Assembly: GCA_904501985.1 (NCBI GenBank)
Contig: CAJGCT010000011.1
Span: 1-37,821 of the forward strand
Direction of reading: 5' to 3'
From: an uncultured Clostridia bacterium
GTDB lineage: Bacteria; Bacillota; Clostridia; Oscillospirales; CAG-272
DNA: 37,821 nucleotides
Positions 7,275-15,321 of this stretch are shown here, in pieces (within the stretch, counting starts at the first letter, position 1; every line of letters begins with the position of its first letter). The position numbers and the translations under genes were made by a program. Under the pieces are notes generated by a model. It saw only the letters and a program-made list of their open reading frames with translations, was not told where the DNA came from and ran no database searches.

Positions 7275-8369
7275 TTATACGTTGAATCTGAAAAGCACGA
7301 TGTCGCCGTCTTTTATAATGTATTCCTTACCCTCGCTGCGAACAAGACCTTTATCCTTTGCCGCCGCCATTGTGCCGCACGCCATAAGCTCGTCAAAGCC
7401 TATGATCTCAGCTCTGATAAAGCCGCGCTCAAAGTCGGAGTGAATCTTTCCTGCCGCCTGAGGAGCTTTTGTACCCTTGGTGATAGTCCAAGCACGAACT
7501 TCCTTGGGACCTGCGGTGAGGTAGGAGATAAGACCGAGAAGGGCATAACTTGCCTTGATAAGACGGTCAAGACCGCTCTCCGCGATTCCGAGGTCAGCTA
7601 AAAATTCCGCGCGCTCCTCGCCTTCAAGCTGAGCGATCTCAGCTTCGATTCCGGCACAAATCGGCATGATCTCCGCCTTTTCGGAAGCGGCGTATTCGGC
7701 AAGACGCTGATAGCCTGCATTGTTCGACATATCACTGCCGATCATGTCCTCGGAGATGTTTGCGGCGTAGATAACAGGCTTCATAGAGAGAAGCTGTGAT
7801 TCATTCATAAGAGCAAGCTCATCCTCGGTGTATTCAACCGCGCGGGCACATTTGCCGTTTGCAAGCTCAGCCATAACGCGCTCAAGCAGCTCAAGCTCAG
7901 CCCCCAAGGACTTGTCGCCTTTCATCGCCTTCTTAACGCGGTCTATACGGCGCTCGAGCATTTCGATATCAGCGAAAATAAGCTCCATGTTGATGGTTTC
8001 AAGGTCGCGCATGGGGTCAATAGAGCCGTCAACGTGGATGATGTTGGAATCCTCAAAGCAGCGAACTACGTGGATAATAGCGTCGCACTCGCGGATGTGG
8101 GAAAGAAATTTGTTTCCGAGGCCCTCGCCCTTGGAAGCGCCCTTAACAAGTCCTGCAATGTCAACAAATTCGATAACAGCAGGGGTGTATTTTTCGGGGG
8201 TGTACATTTCGGCAAGCTTATCAAGTCTTGCATCCGGTACAGCTACAACGCCCACATTGGGGTCGATGGTGCAGAAGGGGTAGTTTGCAGATTCAGCACC
8301 TGCATTTGTAATAGCGTTAAAAAGGGTAGATTTACCGACGTTCGGAAGTCCGACTATACCAAGTTTCAT
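7275..8369 (-). CDS. ychF: Redox-regulated ATPase YchF (OLA1 type)
   Basis: A translation-associated P-loop NTPase of the Obg family that prefers ATP and binds ribosomes. The 364-residue length is exactly family-typical. Visible elements are the P-loop GLPNVGKS (residues 7-14), PFCTIDPN (switch I), DIAGLVKGASKGEGLGNKFL (switch II), and the altered G4 motif AANISED in place of NKxD, which explains the ATP preference. The C-terminal TGS domain shows YLTAGPKEVRAWTI and a conserved terminal KDGDIVLFRFNV. The start is ATG 8369 behind AAGGAGA. It has its own promoter, a single gene. Confidence 0.98.
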   Translation of the reverse strand: MKLGIVGLPNVGKSTLFNAITNAGAESANYPFCTIDPNVGVVAVPDARLDKLAEMYTPEKYTPAVIEFVDIAGLVKGASKGEGLGNKFLSHIRECDAIIHVVRCFEDSNIIHVDGSIDPMRDLETINMELIFADIEMLERRIDRVKKAMKGDKSLGAELELLERVMAELANGKCARAVEYTEDELALMNESQLLSMKPVIYAANISEDMIGSDMSNNAGYQRLAEYAASEKAEIMPICAGIEAEIAQLEGEERAEFLADLGIAESGLDRLIKASYALLGLISYLTAGPKEVRAWTITKGTKAPQAAGKIHSDFERGFIRAEIIGFDELMACGTMAAAKDKGLVRSEGKEYIIKDGDIVLFRFNV

Positions 8370-8413
8370 GTATGTTATCTCCTTATCAGTGTCAAATATT
8401 CATTATCTGCAAT

Positions 8414-8442
8414 ATTATACCACATCTCTTAAGATTTTTCAA
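8414..8442 (-). promoter_or_regulatory. Promoter of ychF
   Basis: On the minus strand TTGAAA (8442-8437) and TATAAT (8419-8414) are separated by 17 bp, about 45 bases ahead of the start codon. Confidence 0.78.
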
Positions 8443-8558
8443 GAGAAATCGGGATTTTCTTTTGGAATTTTCTTGTACAGGAAAGTCGATTGTGAAAAAC
8501 ATATCACGCAGAGGTATAAAAATTGGCAATAAATTCATACAATCTTCACCTTAGCACC

Positions 8559-8587
8559 TTGACAAAAACACGAAGGGGTGATATAAT
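8559..8587 (+). promoter_or_regulatory. Promoter of the response regulator
   Basis: TTGACA (8559-8564), 17 bp, TATAAT (8582-8587), with an extended TGA just before the -10. The start codon is 133 bases further on, so the transcript has a long leader. Confidence 0.9.
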
Positions 8588-8593
8588 GAATAT

Positions 8594-8720
8594 GGTTAGA
8601 TTTTTGACGAAATTAACAATTTGACAGAATCGTGAAATTGTGAACAGAAAACTGTGCACATTGTCACAAATATAACAATCAAAATCGTGTAAATCACTTA
8701 TGAAAGGAAGTATAATAGCT
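8594..8720 (+). promoter_or_regulatory. Long leader of the response-regulator mRNA with repeats
   Basis: About 127 transcribed bases precede the start. TTTGAC recurs at 8603-8608 and 8620-8625, 17 bases apart. A near-palindrome GTGAACAG/CTGTGCAC spans 8640-8659. Such repeats could be operator sites for autoregulation, since OmpR-type regulators bind direct repeats, but nothing here proves it. The region 8443-8558 between the ychF promoter and this promoter is AT-rich with no gene. Confidence 0.4.
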
Positions 8721-9407
8721 ATGCCGACAAAAATTCTTGTGGTCGATGATGACCTTAATATTTGCGACCTTCTGCGTCTCTATTTTGAAAACGAGGGATA
8801 CGAGGTGAAGACCGCCAATGACGGTGCTGAGGGTGTAAGCTTCTTTAAAATGTACGAGCCTGATCTCGTTCTTCTTGATATCATGCTTCCGAAGAAGGAC
8901 GGCTGGCAGGTATGCCGCGAGATTCGCGAGGTTTCTTCAAAGCCGATAATCATGCTTACCGCAAAGGGCGAAGTTTTTGATAAGGTGCTTGTACTTGAGC
9001 TTGGTGCAGACTATTTCATGGTAAAGCCTTTTGAGACAAAGGAGCTTTCCGCACGTGTTAAGGCTGTGCTTCGCCGTTACAGCGCGCGCGATAATCAGAA
9101 CGACGATGAGACAATCAAATTTGACAACATTGAGATCTCCCGTCAGAAGTACGAGCTTAAGCTGAAGGGCAAGTCCGTGGACATTCCCCCGAAGGAGCTG
9201 GAGCTTCTTTATTTCCTTGCTTCAAACTACAACCGTGTATTTACACGCGATCAGCTTCTTGACAAGGTTTGGGGATTTGACTATCTCGGCGACTCCCGTA
9301 CCGTTGACGTACACGTTAAGCGTCTGCGTGAAAAGCTTGAGGGCGTGTCCGACAAATGGGTGCTCAAGACCGTTTGGGGTGTTGGCTACAAATTCGATCT
9401 CCTTTAA
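8721..9407 (+). CDS. OmpR/PhoB-type response regulator
   Basis: A 228-residue two-domain regulator. The receiver domain has acidic DDD at 9-11, phospho-acceptor Asp53 in LVLLDIMLPKKDG, Thr80 in IIMLTAK and Lys102 in MVKPFE. The C-terminal winged helix begins at about residue 130, with the KELELLYFLASN and RTVDVHVKRLREKL (recognition helix) and WGVGYKF signatures. I choose ATG 8721 (MPTKILVVDDD) over the ATG at 8700, because AAAGGAAG at 8702-8709 lies between them. No sensor kinase adjoins it; the kinase at 2527 is the nearest candidate partner. It ends at a terminator shared with the convergent DeoR gene. Confidence 0.96.
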   Translation: MPTKILVVDDDLNICDLLRLYFENEGYEVKTANDGAEGVSFFKMYEPDLVLLDIMLPKKDGWQVCREIREVSSKPIIMLTAKGEVFDKVLVLELGADYFMVKPFETKELSARVKAVLRRYSARDNQNDDETIKFDNIEISRQKYELKLKGKSVDIPPKELELLYFLASNYNRVFTRDQLLDKVWGFDYLGDSRTVDVHVKRLREKLEGVSDKWVLKTVWGVGYKFDLL

Positions 9408-9416
9408 TTTCTATAT

Positions 9417-9450
9417 AAAAACAGCGGCAGGGTATCCTGTCGCTGTTTTT
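9417..9450. terminator. Bidirectional terminator
   Basis: AAAAACAGCGGCAGG and CCTGTCGCTGTTTTT form a stem with a GTAT loop and one G-U wobble between the response regulator and the convergent DeoR gene. A and T runs flank both sides. Confidence 0.9.
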
Positions 9451-9455
9451 ATGTC

Positions 9456-10214
9456 TTACAGGCAGATTATCCGCTTGACGCCTTGCTTTTTGTATTCCGC
9501 AATAGCTTCGCCGAGCACGGCGTCGGTTATAAGCACATCAAGCTTTGATACAGGGCAGACGGAGAAGGCCGCACAGCCGCCCACCTTTTTTTGCGGATAC
9601 ATTCCCACAACGCTTGCGGAATGCTCGATAATCGCTGACAGAAACGGTATCTTTGAAGCTGATTCGAAAGAAATTCCAAATTCAGGCGATATCATATCCG
9701 AGGTGATGAATGCCTTGCTTATCCGAAGTCTTTTAAGCATTTCCACTGCGAAAAAGTCTGTACACACTCCATCGCTGTCTGCGGCACCGCCAAGCATTAT
9801 TATATTTACATCGCCGCGCCGTCTCAGTGATTCGGCGACAGGGATGCTGTTGGTAACAACAGACAGCCTGCATTTATCAGGCAGATTCTTTGCAATATAT
9901 GCGCCAAGCTCGCCGCTCGGTAGATAGACGGTGTCACCCTCAGAGATAAGATCAAGTGCGCGTGTGCACACATACGGGGCGTTTTCTTCCGCCGCGCTGT
10001 CGTGAGTGCGCTTCGGCATTACCATAAACTTTCCGTCTTTTGGGATCGCACCGCCGTGAGTCCGCTTAAGCTGTCCCTGTTCTTCAAGAATGCGCAGATC
10101 GCGCTTGGCACTGTCGTAGCTCACGCCAAATTTTCTTTGTATATCATGGGTTGTAATGCTCCCATTTTCTTCAAGCATTGTGAGAATCGCGGCATGGCGT
10201 TCTTCAATAAACAT
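9456..10214 (-). CDS. DeoR-family transcriptional regulator
   Basis: A 252-residue regulator, usually a repressor released by a phosphorylated sugar. The N-terminal winged HTH covers residues 1-55: ERHAAILTMLEENGSITTHD, then the family fingerprint RDLRILEEQGQLKRTHGGA. The DeoRC sensor domain follows, with ALDLISEGDTVYLPSGELGAYIAKNL, then SVVTNSIPVAESL, and MLGGAADSDGVCTDFF. The start is ATG 10214 behind GGAG; a longer in-frame version would overlap the promoter. It diverges from the S1-domain gene and has no sugar operon beside it, so its regulon is unknown. Confidence 0.94.
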   Translation of the reverse strand: MFIEERHAAILTMLEENGSITTHDIQRKFGVSYDSAKRDLRILEEQGQLKRTHGGAIPKDGKFMVMPKRTHDSAAEENAPYVCTRALDLISEGDTVYLPSGELGAYIAKNLPDKCRLSVVTNSIPVAESLRRRGDVNIIMLGGAADSDGVCTDFFAVEMLKRLRISKAFITSDMISPEFGISFESASKIPFLSAIIEHSASVVGMYPQKKVGGCAAFSVCPVSKLDVLITDAVLGEAIAEYKKQGVKRIICL

Positions 10215-10249
10215 ATATTTCTCCAAAATAAACGTGTAATTATAAGAGT

Positions 10250-10278
10250 ATTTTACCATGAACGCGTCGATTTGTCAA
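10250..10278 (-). promoter_or_regulatory. Promoter of the DeoR gene
   Basis: On the minus strand TTGACA (10278-10273), 17 bp, TAAAAT (10255-10250), leaving a leader of about 30 bases. Confidence 0.83.
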
Positions 10279-10369
10279 CACGCCGCATAAGTTGTTTTTT
10301 CATTTCGGTAATATTGCAGGACTTTGTCCCATAGAATATAGCGTATAACAAAAAACGGAGGACAGAGCA

Positions 10370-11320
10370 ATGCAAAAAGGATATTATACCGAAGGAACAC
10401 TTTTAATGAGCGACGAAAACCGTGAATACACCGGGAGCATTGACGGCATTGAACGTGCCATGCAGGAAGGACGCATACTTGAAGGGATAGCTTCCAAAGC
10501 AGGCGGTGGACACGAGCTGACTGTGGAGTTTGGTGAGTTTACGGGTATTATAGAGAAGGATGAGGTACAGCTTACCTTCGGTGAGGGTGTAAAAGATATA
10601 GCGGTGATTACAAGAGTCGGAAAGCCTGTCTGCTTCAAGGTGATTTCGGTAGAGCGAAAGCGTGTGGGTGCACCTATTATAAAGCTTTCGCGCCGCGCCG
10701 CACAGCTTGAGTGCACAAAAAATTATCTGGCACAGCTTCGTGCAGGTGACGTTATTCCGGCAAAGGTCACACATCTTGAGCATTTCGGCGCGTTTGTCGA
10801 TATCGGCTGCGGAATCGTATCGTTGTTGTCTATAGATTCCATTTCTGTTTCGCGGATATCCCATCCCGGGGATAGATTGTCCATTGGCGGCGAGCTTCGT
10901 GTGGTCGTGCGAAGCATGGATAAAAATGACGAGGGACTTCCAACAAGAGTATACGTTACAGGCAGGGAACTGCTTGGTACATGGGAAGAAAATGCCGCGC
11001 TGTTTTCCGTGGGGCAGACTGTAACGGGACGTGTCAGGAGCGTTGAGCCGTACGGTGTTTTTGTGGAGCTTACACCGAATCTTGCAGGACTTGCGGAGTA
11101 CCGAAGCGACGTTGTCGTAGGTCAGTGTGCGGCTGTATACATAAAAAATATTATTCCCGAGAGAATGAAGATAAAGCTTGTGATAATCGACGCCGCACGC
11201 TCACTTTCGGCAGGCAGTGAGGGAATCGTGCATGATGAGATCACGCATATAGACCGCTGGCGATATTCGCCTGACGGATGCGACAGAGTGGTTGAGACGG
11301 TCTTCTCGGATGGGGATTGA
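10370..11320 (+). CDS. S1 RNA-binding-domain protein
   Basis: A 316-residue protein with two clear S1 OB-fold repeats and probably a third degenerate one. The first (about residues 35-105) is weak (LEGIASKAGGGHELTVEFGEF). The second begins RAGDVIPAKVTHLEHFGAFVDIG at about 125. The third begins SVGQTVTGRVRSVEPYGVFVELTP at about 216. The layout resembles the short S1-like proteins of Clostridia rather than full-length ribosomal protein S1, which has four to six repeats. A role in mRNA or ribosome binding is inferred. The start is ATG 10370 behind CGGAGGAC. A strong hairpin closes the gene. Confidence 0.88.
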   Translation: MQKGYYTEGTLLMSDENREYTGSIDGIERAMQEGRILEGIASKAGGGHELTVEFGEFTGIIEKDEVQLTFGEGVKDIAVITRVGKPVCFKVISVERKRVGAPIIKLSRRAAQLECTKNYLAQLRAGDVIPAKVTHLEHFGAFVDIGCGIVSLLSIDSISVSRISHPGDRLSIGGELRVVVRSMDKNDEGLPTRVYVTGRELLGTWEENAALFSVGQTVTGRVRSVEPYGVFVELTPNLAGLAEYRSDVVVGQCAAVYIKNIIPERMKIKLVIIDAARSLSAGSEGIVHDEITHIDRWRYSPDGCDRVVETVFSDGD

Positions 11321-11336
11321 ACGGCATATACAAAAC

Positions 11337-11369
11337 TGCGCCTTAGCGAATTTTATTCGCTAAGGCGCA
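11337..11369. terminator. Strong hairpin between convergent genes
   Basis: TGCGCCTTAGCGAAT (11337-11351) and ATTCGCTAAGGCGCA (11355-11369) make a perfect 15-bp stem with a three-base loop. It lacks a proper T run on either side, but its position between convergent stop codons supports termination. Confidence 0.7.
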
Positions 11370-11387
11370 TCGCTTGTTTGTGGGCAG

Positions 11388-12623
11388 TTATATCACGAAA
11401 TTGCCGTTTTCGAATACCTTTACTTCCGTTCCGTCGGCTTTGATGCCGATAATCTCCATGTCAGCAGTACCTATCATGAAGTCAACGTGATTTGCGCTGT
11501 CGTTGTTTCCGCCCTTTGCACGGAGAGTTTCTTTTGACATCTTCTCGCCGCCCTTTACGGTGTCGGGATAGCATTCGCCAAGCGCGAGATGGCAGGATGC
11601 GTTCTCGTCAAAGAGGGTGTTATAGAAAAGTATGCCGAGATTTGAAATGGGGGAATCGTATGGAATAAGTGCCACTTCACCGAGACGGCGGGAGCCTTCG
11701 TCGGTGTTAAGCAGGCGGTCAAGGGCACGAAGTCCTACTTCCGCTCCGTGGGAGACTACCTTGCCGTCCTTAAATTCGACATAGAATTTGTCGATAAGCT
11801 CTCCCTGATATGAGAGGGGCATGGAAGAATAAACGCGGCCCTCTGCCTTTTCGCAGTGGGGCATTGTGAATATCTCCTCAGTGGGCATATTTGGGAAATA
11901 TACCTTACCGGCAACACATTTTTCAGAGCCGCCTTTCCAGATGTGACCCTCAACGAGGCCTACGGTAAAATCCGTGCCGAGTGAGTTCTTGTAGCGAAGC
12001 GAAACGAACTTTTCGCGGTTAAGCGCTCTTGCGCGACGCTTTAACATACGGTCATGACGCCACCATTTCTTCACTGTGTCACCGCGTCCGATGCGGACAG
12101 TCTTGAAAATAGCCGCCCACAGCTTCTTGACTGCATTTGCAGGAGTGTCATTTGGGAATACCTTTTTAGCCCATGCTTCGTTTGGGTATGCAACCACAGT
12201 CCAGCGAAGATTGCCCTCGTCCATTATGCGGTAAAACTCCTCAAACGCCTTTTTGCCTGCAAGAGCCGATGCCATGAGCTTTTCGCTGTCAGCACCTGCG
12301 AAAATGTCGGGGTCTTCCGCTACAATGGATATTGCAACGCATCCCTTGCGTGCATAGTAGTTCTGTGATTCCGCTCTCCACTCGGGAACGGTCTCAAACT
12401 GCTCCTTTGCGGCATTGTCAAGGCGGATTCTTGCAGAGCGCTCGTCGTTCCACTGCATGATAACATCAATTGCGCCAAGCTTGTAGCATTCCTCGGCTAC
12501 AAGACGTCCAAGCTCTGCCGCCTCGATAGGACAGCGGAGCAGTACATAACGGTCAGGCGTAGCATTTACGCCGAGACTTGCGATAACGCGCGCATATTCG
12601 CGCAGATTTTCATTAAAACCCAT
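11388..12623 (-). CDS. M29-family aminopeptidase (AmpS/PepS type)
   Basis: A cytoplasmic metallo-aminopeptidase of the M29 (thermophilic aminopeptidase) family that trims N-terminal residues from peptides. The 411-residue length is normal. The N-terminal domain shows YARVIASLGVNATPDRYVLLRCPIEAAELGR; the catalytic part shows FTVGLVEGHIWKGG, then RLGEVALIPYDSPI (metal-ligand Glu), ENASCHLALG (His ligand) and NHVDFMIG (the HxD ligand pair). I place the start at ATG 12623 behind AAAGGAGAA; the frame extends 27 codons upstream without a good ribosome binding site. It lies 25 bases after the dipeptidase stop, so the two form a peptide-degradation operon. Confidence 0.93.
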   Translation of the reverse strand: MGFNENLREYARVIASLGVNATPDRYVLLRCPIEAAELGRLVAEECYKLGAIDVIMQWNDERSARIRLDNAAKEQFETVPEWRAESQNYYARKGCVAISIVAEDPDIFAGADSEKLMASALAGKKAFEEFYRIMDEGNLRWTVVAYPNEAWAKKVFPNDTPANAVKKLWAAIFKTVRIGRGDTVKKWWRHDRMLKRRARALNREKFVSLRYKNSLGTDFTVGLVEGHIWKGGSEKCVAGKVYFPNMPTEEIFTMPHCEKAEGRVYSSMPLSYQGELIDKFYVEFKDGKVVSHGAEVGLRALDRLLNTDEGSRRLGEVALIPYDSPISNLGILFYNTLFDENASCHLALGECYPDTVKGGEKMSKETLRAKGGNNDSANHVDFMIGTADMEIIGIKADGTEVKVFENGNFVI

Positions 12624-12648
12624 AACTAAGTTCTCCTTTAGCTGTAAA

Positions 12649-13917
12649 TTAGTCTTCCATAAGCGCAAAGAGTGTTTGCGCATATATGCGTACCGCTTTG
12701 TCAACGTCCTTTACGGTCACATACTCGTTCTTCTGATGCTCCGTTGAAACAGAGCCTTCAAAATGCGGACCGAATGATACTATGTTCGGCATAGCCCTTG
12801 CATATGTGCCGCCGCCCATGGAGAACGGCTCTGCATCATCCCCCGTAATGCCGTTGTATACATCGGTAAGGGTGGTGATAAGCTTGCTGTTCTTATCCAT
12901 GAATACGGGGGGATTGTGTCCTGCCTCGGTGACGGTCACGTCGTACTGCTTGCAGGTGGCTTTAAGCATAGCAAGCATATTTTCATAGCTCTTTGTTACG
13001 GGGTAACGGATATCAACAGTCATTATCACCTCGTCGCCGCGCACTTCGATAACGCCGAGATTAAGTGTGAGTCGTCCGCTCTCGCTGTCCCATGATTCAA
13101 GACCGATATTTCTGCCGGCACATTCTACCTCAAACTTTTTGGTGATAAACTCAGCAAGCGGGCAGGAGATGCCGTCAGAGACAAGCTTGTTCATAAGCGC
13201 AATAATTGCGTTTACTCCTGCATTCGGCGTACTTCCGTGTGCACTGACACCGGTCGCCGTCAGCTTATTGCCGCCAATGACACATTCGCAGAAGTCAGGC
13301 ACCATATTGTGTGCCTCGCCGCCGGAAACCGACTCCACGCCGGACGCGGAGAGCGGCATTTTTAATTCAAATATTGCAATACCTTTTTCCGCATATCCGC
13401 AGGGAAAAGCGGCATCGGGAGTGAATCCGAAGGTGGGAAGCTCCTCATGCTGGCGGTAGTATGCCATATCAACCCATTCGCCGTTTTCCTCGGTAAGACC
13501 GAAGATAATACGCACGCGGCGGTTAAGCTTTACGCCGGAACTTTGGAGTACCTTCATGGCGTAAATGCACATCATCGCAGGACCTTTGTCGTCGGTGACA
13601 CCGCGTCCGTAGAGACGCTCCTCGCCCTCAACGGTGGTACGGGTAAGCTTGAATGCAGGATAGTCCCAGCCTGAGCCTTCGGGCACAACGTCAAGATGAG
13701 CGAGAATGCCTATCATCTCGTCTCCCTCTCCTATCTCCGCCCAGCCGAGCATATTCCCGCATTTCTTGGTGCGAAAACCGTAGGATTCGCAGAGTGCTAA
13801 GGTATAGTCAAGGGCATCGGCGCAGTTTTTGCCGAAAGGATAGGTGTCATCGCCCTTTTCTGCTACGGACGGTATACTGATAAGACCGTCAAGGTCGGTG
13901 TAAAACTGTTCGATCAT
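12649..13917 (-). CDS. pepV: M20-family dipeptidase, PepV type
   Basis: A zinc-dependent dipeptidase acting on short peptides in the cytoplasm. Family signatures are LAHLDVVPEGSGW (first metal His and Asp), GRGVTDDKGPAM (bridging Asp) and GLTEENGEW (catalytic Glu pair), with the lid domain in the middle and FGPHFEGSVSTEHQKNEYV carrying the C-terminal metal His. The 422 residues are slightly shorter than lactobacillar PepV. The start is ATG 13917 behind AGAGGA. It pairs with the downstream M29 aminopeptidase, which would release single amino acids, a substrate source for the aromatic operon at 19930 (inference). Confidence 0.93.
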   Translation of the reverse strand: MIEQFYTDLDGLISIPSVAEKGDDTYPFGKNCADALDYTLALCESYGFRTKKCGNMLGWAEIGEGDEMIGILAHLDVVPEGSGWDYPAFKLTRTTVEGEERLYGRGVTDDKGPAMMCIYAMKVLQSSGVKLNRRVRIIFGLTEENGEWVDMAYYRQHEELPTFGFTPDAAFPCGYAEKGIAIFELKMPLSASGVESVSGGEAHNMVPDFCECVIGGNKLTATGVSAHGSTPNAGVNAIIALMNKLVSDGISCPLAEFITKKFEVECAGRNIGLESWDSESGRLTLNLGVIEVRGDEVIMTVDIRYPVTKSYENMLAMLKATCKQYDVTVTEAGHNPPVFMDKNSKLITTLTDVYNGITGDDAEPFSMGGGTYARAMPNIVSFGPHFEGSVSTEHQKNEYVTVKDVDKAVRIYAQTLFALMED

Positions 13918-13964
13918 GGTAAGATCCTCTTTTCGTTAGTGTATATAAATTTTGTCGTTGTGAA

Positions 13965-15221
13965 TCACGCTTTGTCGCTTCCGTCGGCAATACCGCCAAC
14001 TATGCGGCTTTCCTCGTCAAAATCGAGTATATTCGATAAAATGTAGTTTGATACATACATTCCCTTGGGAGTGAAAGCGTATCTGTCGCCGTTGTAGGTC
14101 ATGAATCCGTTATCAATGTATATTTTAAGGCGTCTTCCGTAGATGGCATCGAAGTTCATGCCGAATCTATGCTGAAATTCCGAAGAGGACACGCCTTCGG
14201 CAAGTCTTAAGCGAAGCATGATGTACTCTCCGATTCGCTCGTTTGGTGCAACGGTATAAATTTCGTCAATGGGAGCGGCATTTTTTATCTGCTCCTCAGC
14301 AAGCGAAAGACCGTCGCCGCTCATCATCGAGCCTCGTGTGATATCCGCTTCCATGGAGTCGATAAACAGCATGAGATCGCGCTTCATTGAGAAACGCATA
14401 CCCGAAAAATAGGAGTGTGCCGCGCAACCGAGTCCCAAATATTCCTCGCAGTTCCAATATTTTAAATTGTGGCGGCACTCATAGCCGGGACGGGCATAGT
14501 TTGATATTTCGTAGTGCCTGTAGCCCTTGACATTAAGGTGACGCACACAGTCAAGATACATATCCGCTTCCGTGTCCTCGTCTGGAAGAATAAGAGTGTC
14601 CTTGACGCGGTGGAACGGCGTTCCTTCTTCGATTTTGAGACCGTATACGGAGATATGCTCCGGATCAAGTGCGGTCACGTAATCAAGGCTTCGCTGAAAG
14701 CTGTCGGCGGTCTGAAGCGGAATGCCGTACATGAGATCAACGCTTATATTATCGAATCCTGCCTGCCGTGCCGCTTTGTAGCTTGCCTCAAAGTCCTCAC
14801 GGGTGTGTATCCGGGAGAGAGCGGAAAGCTCGTCAGAATTTGCGCTTTGCAGACCTATTGAGAGCCTGTTTACACCCATTTTGCGGTATTTTGCAAGGGA
14901 TGCCGGACTTACGGTTGCAGGATTTGCTTCCATTGTAAATTCGGCGTTTTTTGCAAGATTAAAATGTCTGTCGATTCCGGAAAGCAGGTCGCTCATTGCC
15001 TTTACGGGAAGGGCGGTAGGTGTTCCGCCGCCGATAAACACCGTGTCAACAGAGTATTCCCTTGCCGCGGCGGAATAGTCCTCCATCTGAAGCAACAGAG
15101 AGTCCACATATCTCTGCATAAGCTCATCGCCTGCTCCCGACTGTGAATAGAAGTCGCAGTAGGCGCATTTTGCGTGACAGAAGGGAATGTGTATATATAA
15201 ACCGAGCGGTTTTTTTACCAT
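13965..15221 (-). CDS. hemW: HemW, radical-SAM heme chaperone
   Basis: A radical-SAM protein formerly annotated as oxygen-independent coproporphyrinogen III oxidase; HemW binds heme and delivers it to target proteins. The SAM/4Fe-4S motif is IPFCHAKCAYCDFYS (CxxxCxxC) at about residues 15-28. GGGTPTALP, MEANPATVS, RLSIGLQSANSDEL and DLMYGIPLQT follow in the family order, with the HemN C-terminal domain from about residue 310. The 418-residue length is slightly above the usual 380. The position immediately after lepA is the classic Firmicute arrangement and supports HemW over HemN. Heme biosynthesis genes are not in the window. Confidence 0.94.
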   Translation of the reverse strand: MVKKPLGLYIHIPFCHAKCAYCDFYSQSGAGDELMQRYVDSLLLQMEDYSAAAREYSVDTVFIGGGTPTALPVKAMSDLLSGIDRHFNLAKNAEFTMEANPATVSPASLAKYRKMGVNRLSIGLQSANSDELSALSRIHTREDFEASYKAARQAGFDNISVDLMYGIPLQTADSFQRSLDYVTALDPEHISVYGLKIEEGTPFHRVKDTLILPDEDTEADMYLDCVRHLNVKGYRHYEISNYARPGYECRHNLKYWNCEEYLGLGCAAHSYFSGMRFSMKRDLMLFIDSMEADITRGSMMSGDGLSLAEEQIKNAAPIDEIYTVAPNERIGEYIMLRLRLAEGVSSSEFQHRFGMNFDAIYGRRLKIYIDNGFMTYNGDRYAFTPKGMYVSNYILSNILDFDEESRIVGGIADGSDKA

Positions 15222-15263
15222 TACGGTCGTCCTTTCAGTGGTGTATTGTATTAAAACCGTATA

Positions 15264-15292
15264 GGGTCGGGCGATTCGTGAATCGCCCCTAC
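15264..15292. repeat. REP-like palindrome between lepA and hemW
   Basis: GGGCGATT (15269-15276) and AATCGCCC (15281-15288) flank a CGTG loop, with partial outward pairing (TAGG on the left, CCTA on the right). It lies in a 100-base gap within an otherwise compact operon. The GGGCGATTC/GAATCGCCC core looks like a short dispersed palindrome rather than a terminator, as no T run follows. Only one copy is in the window. Confidence 0.55.
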
Positions 15293-15321
15293 GCGGTTGC
15301 AGGTGTATTGCCGGCGCGTAT

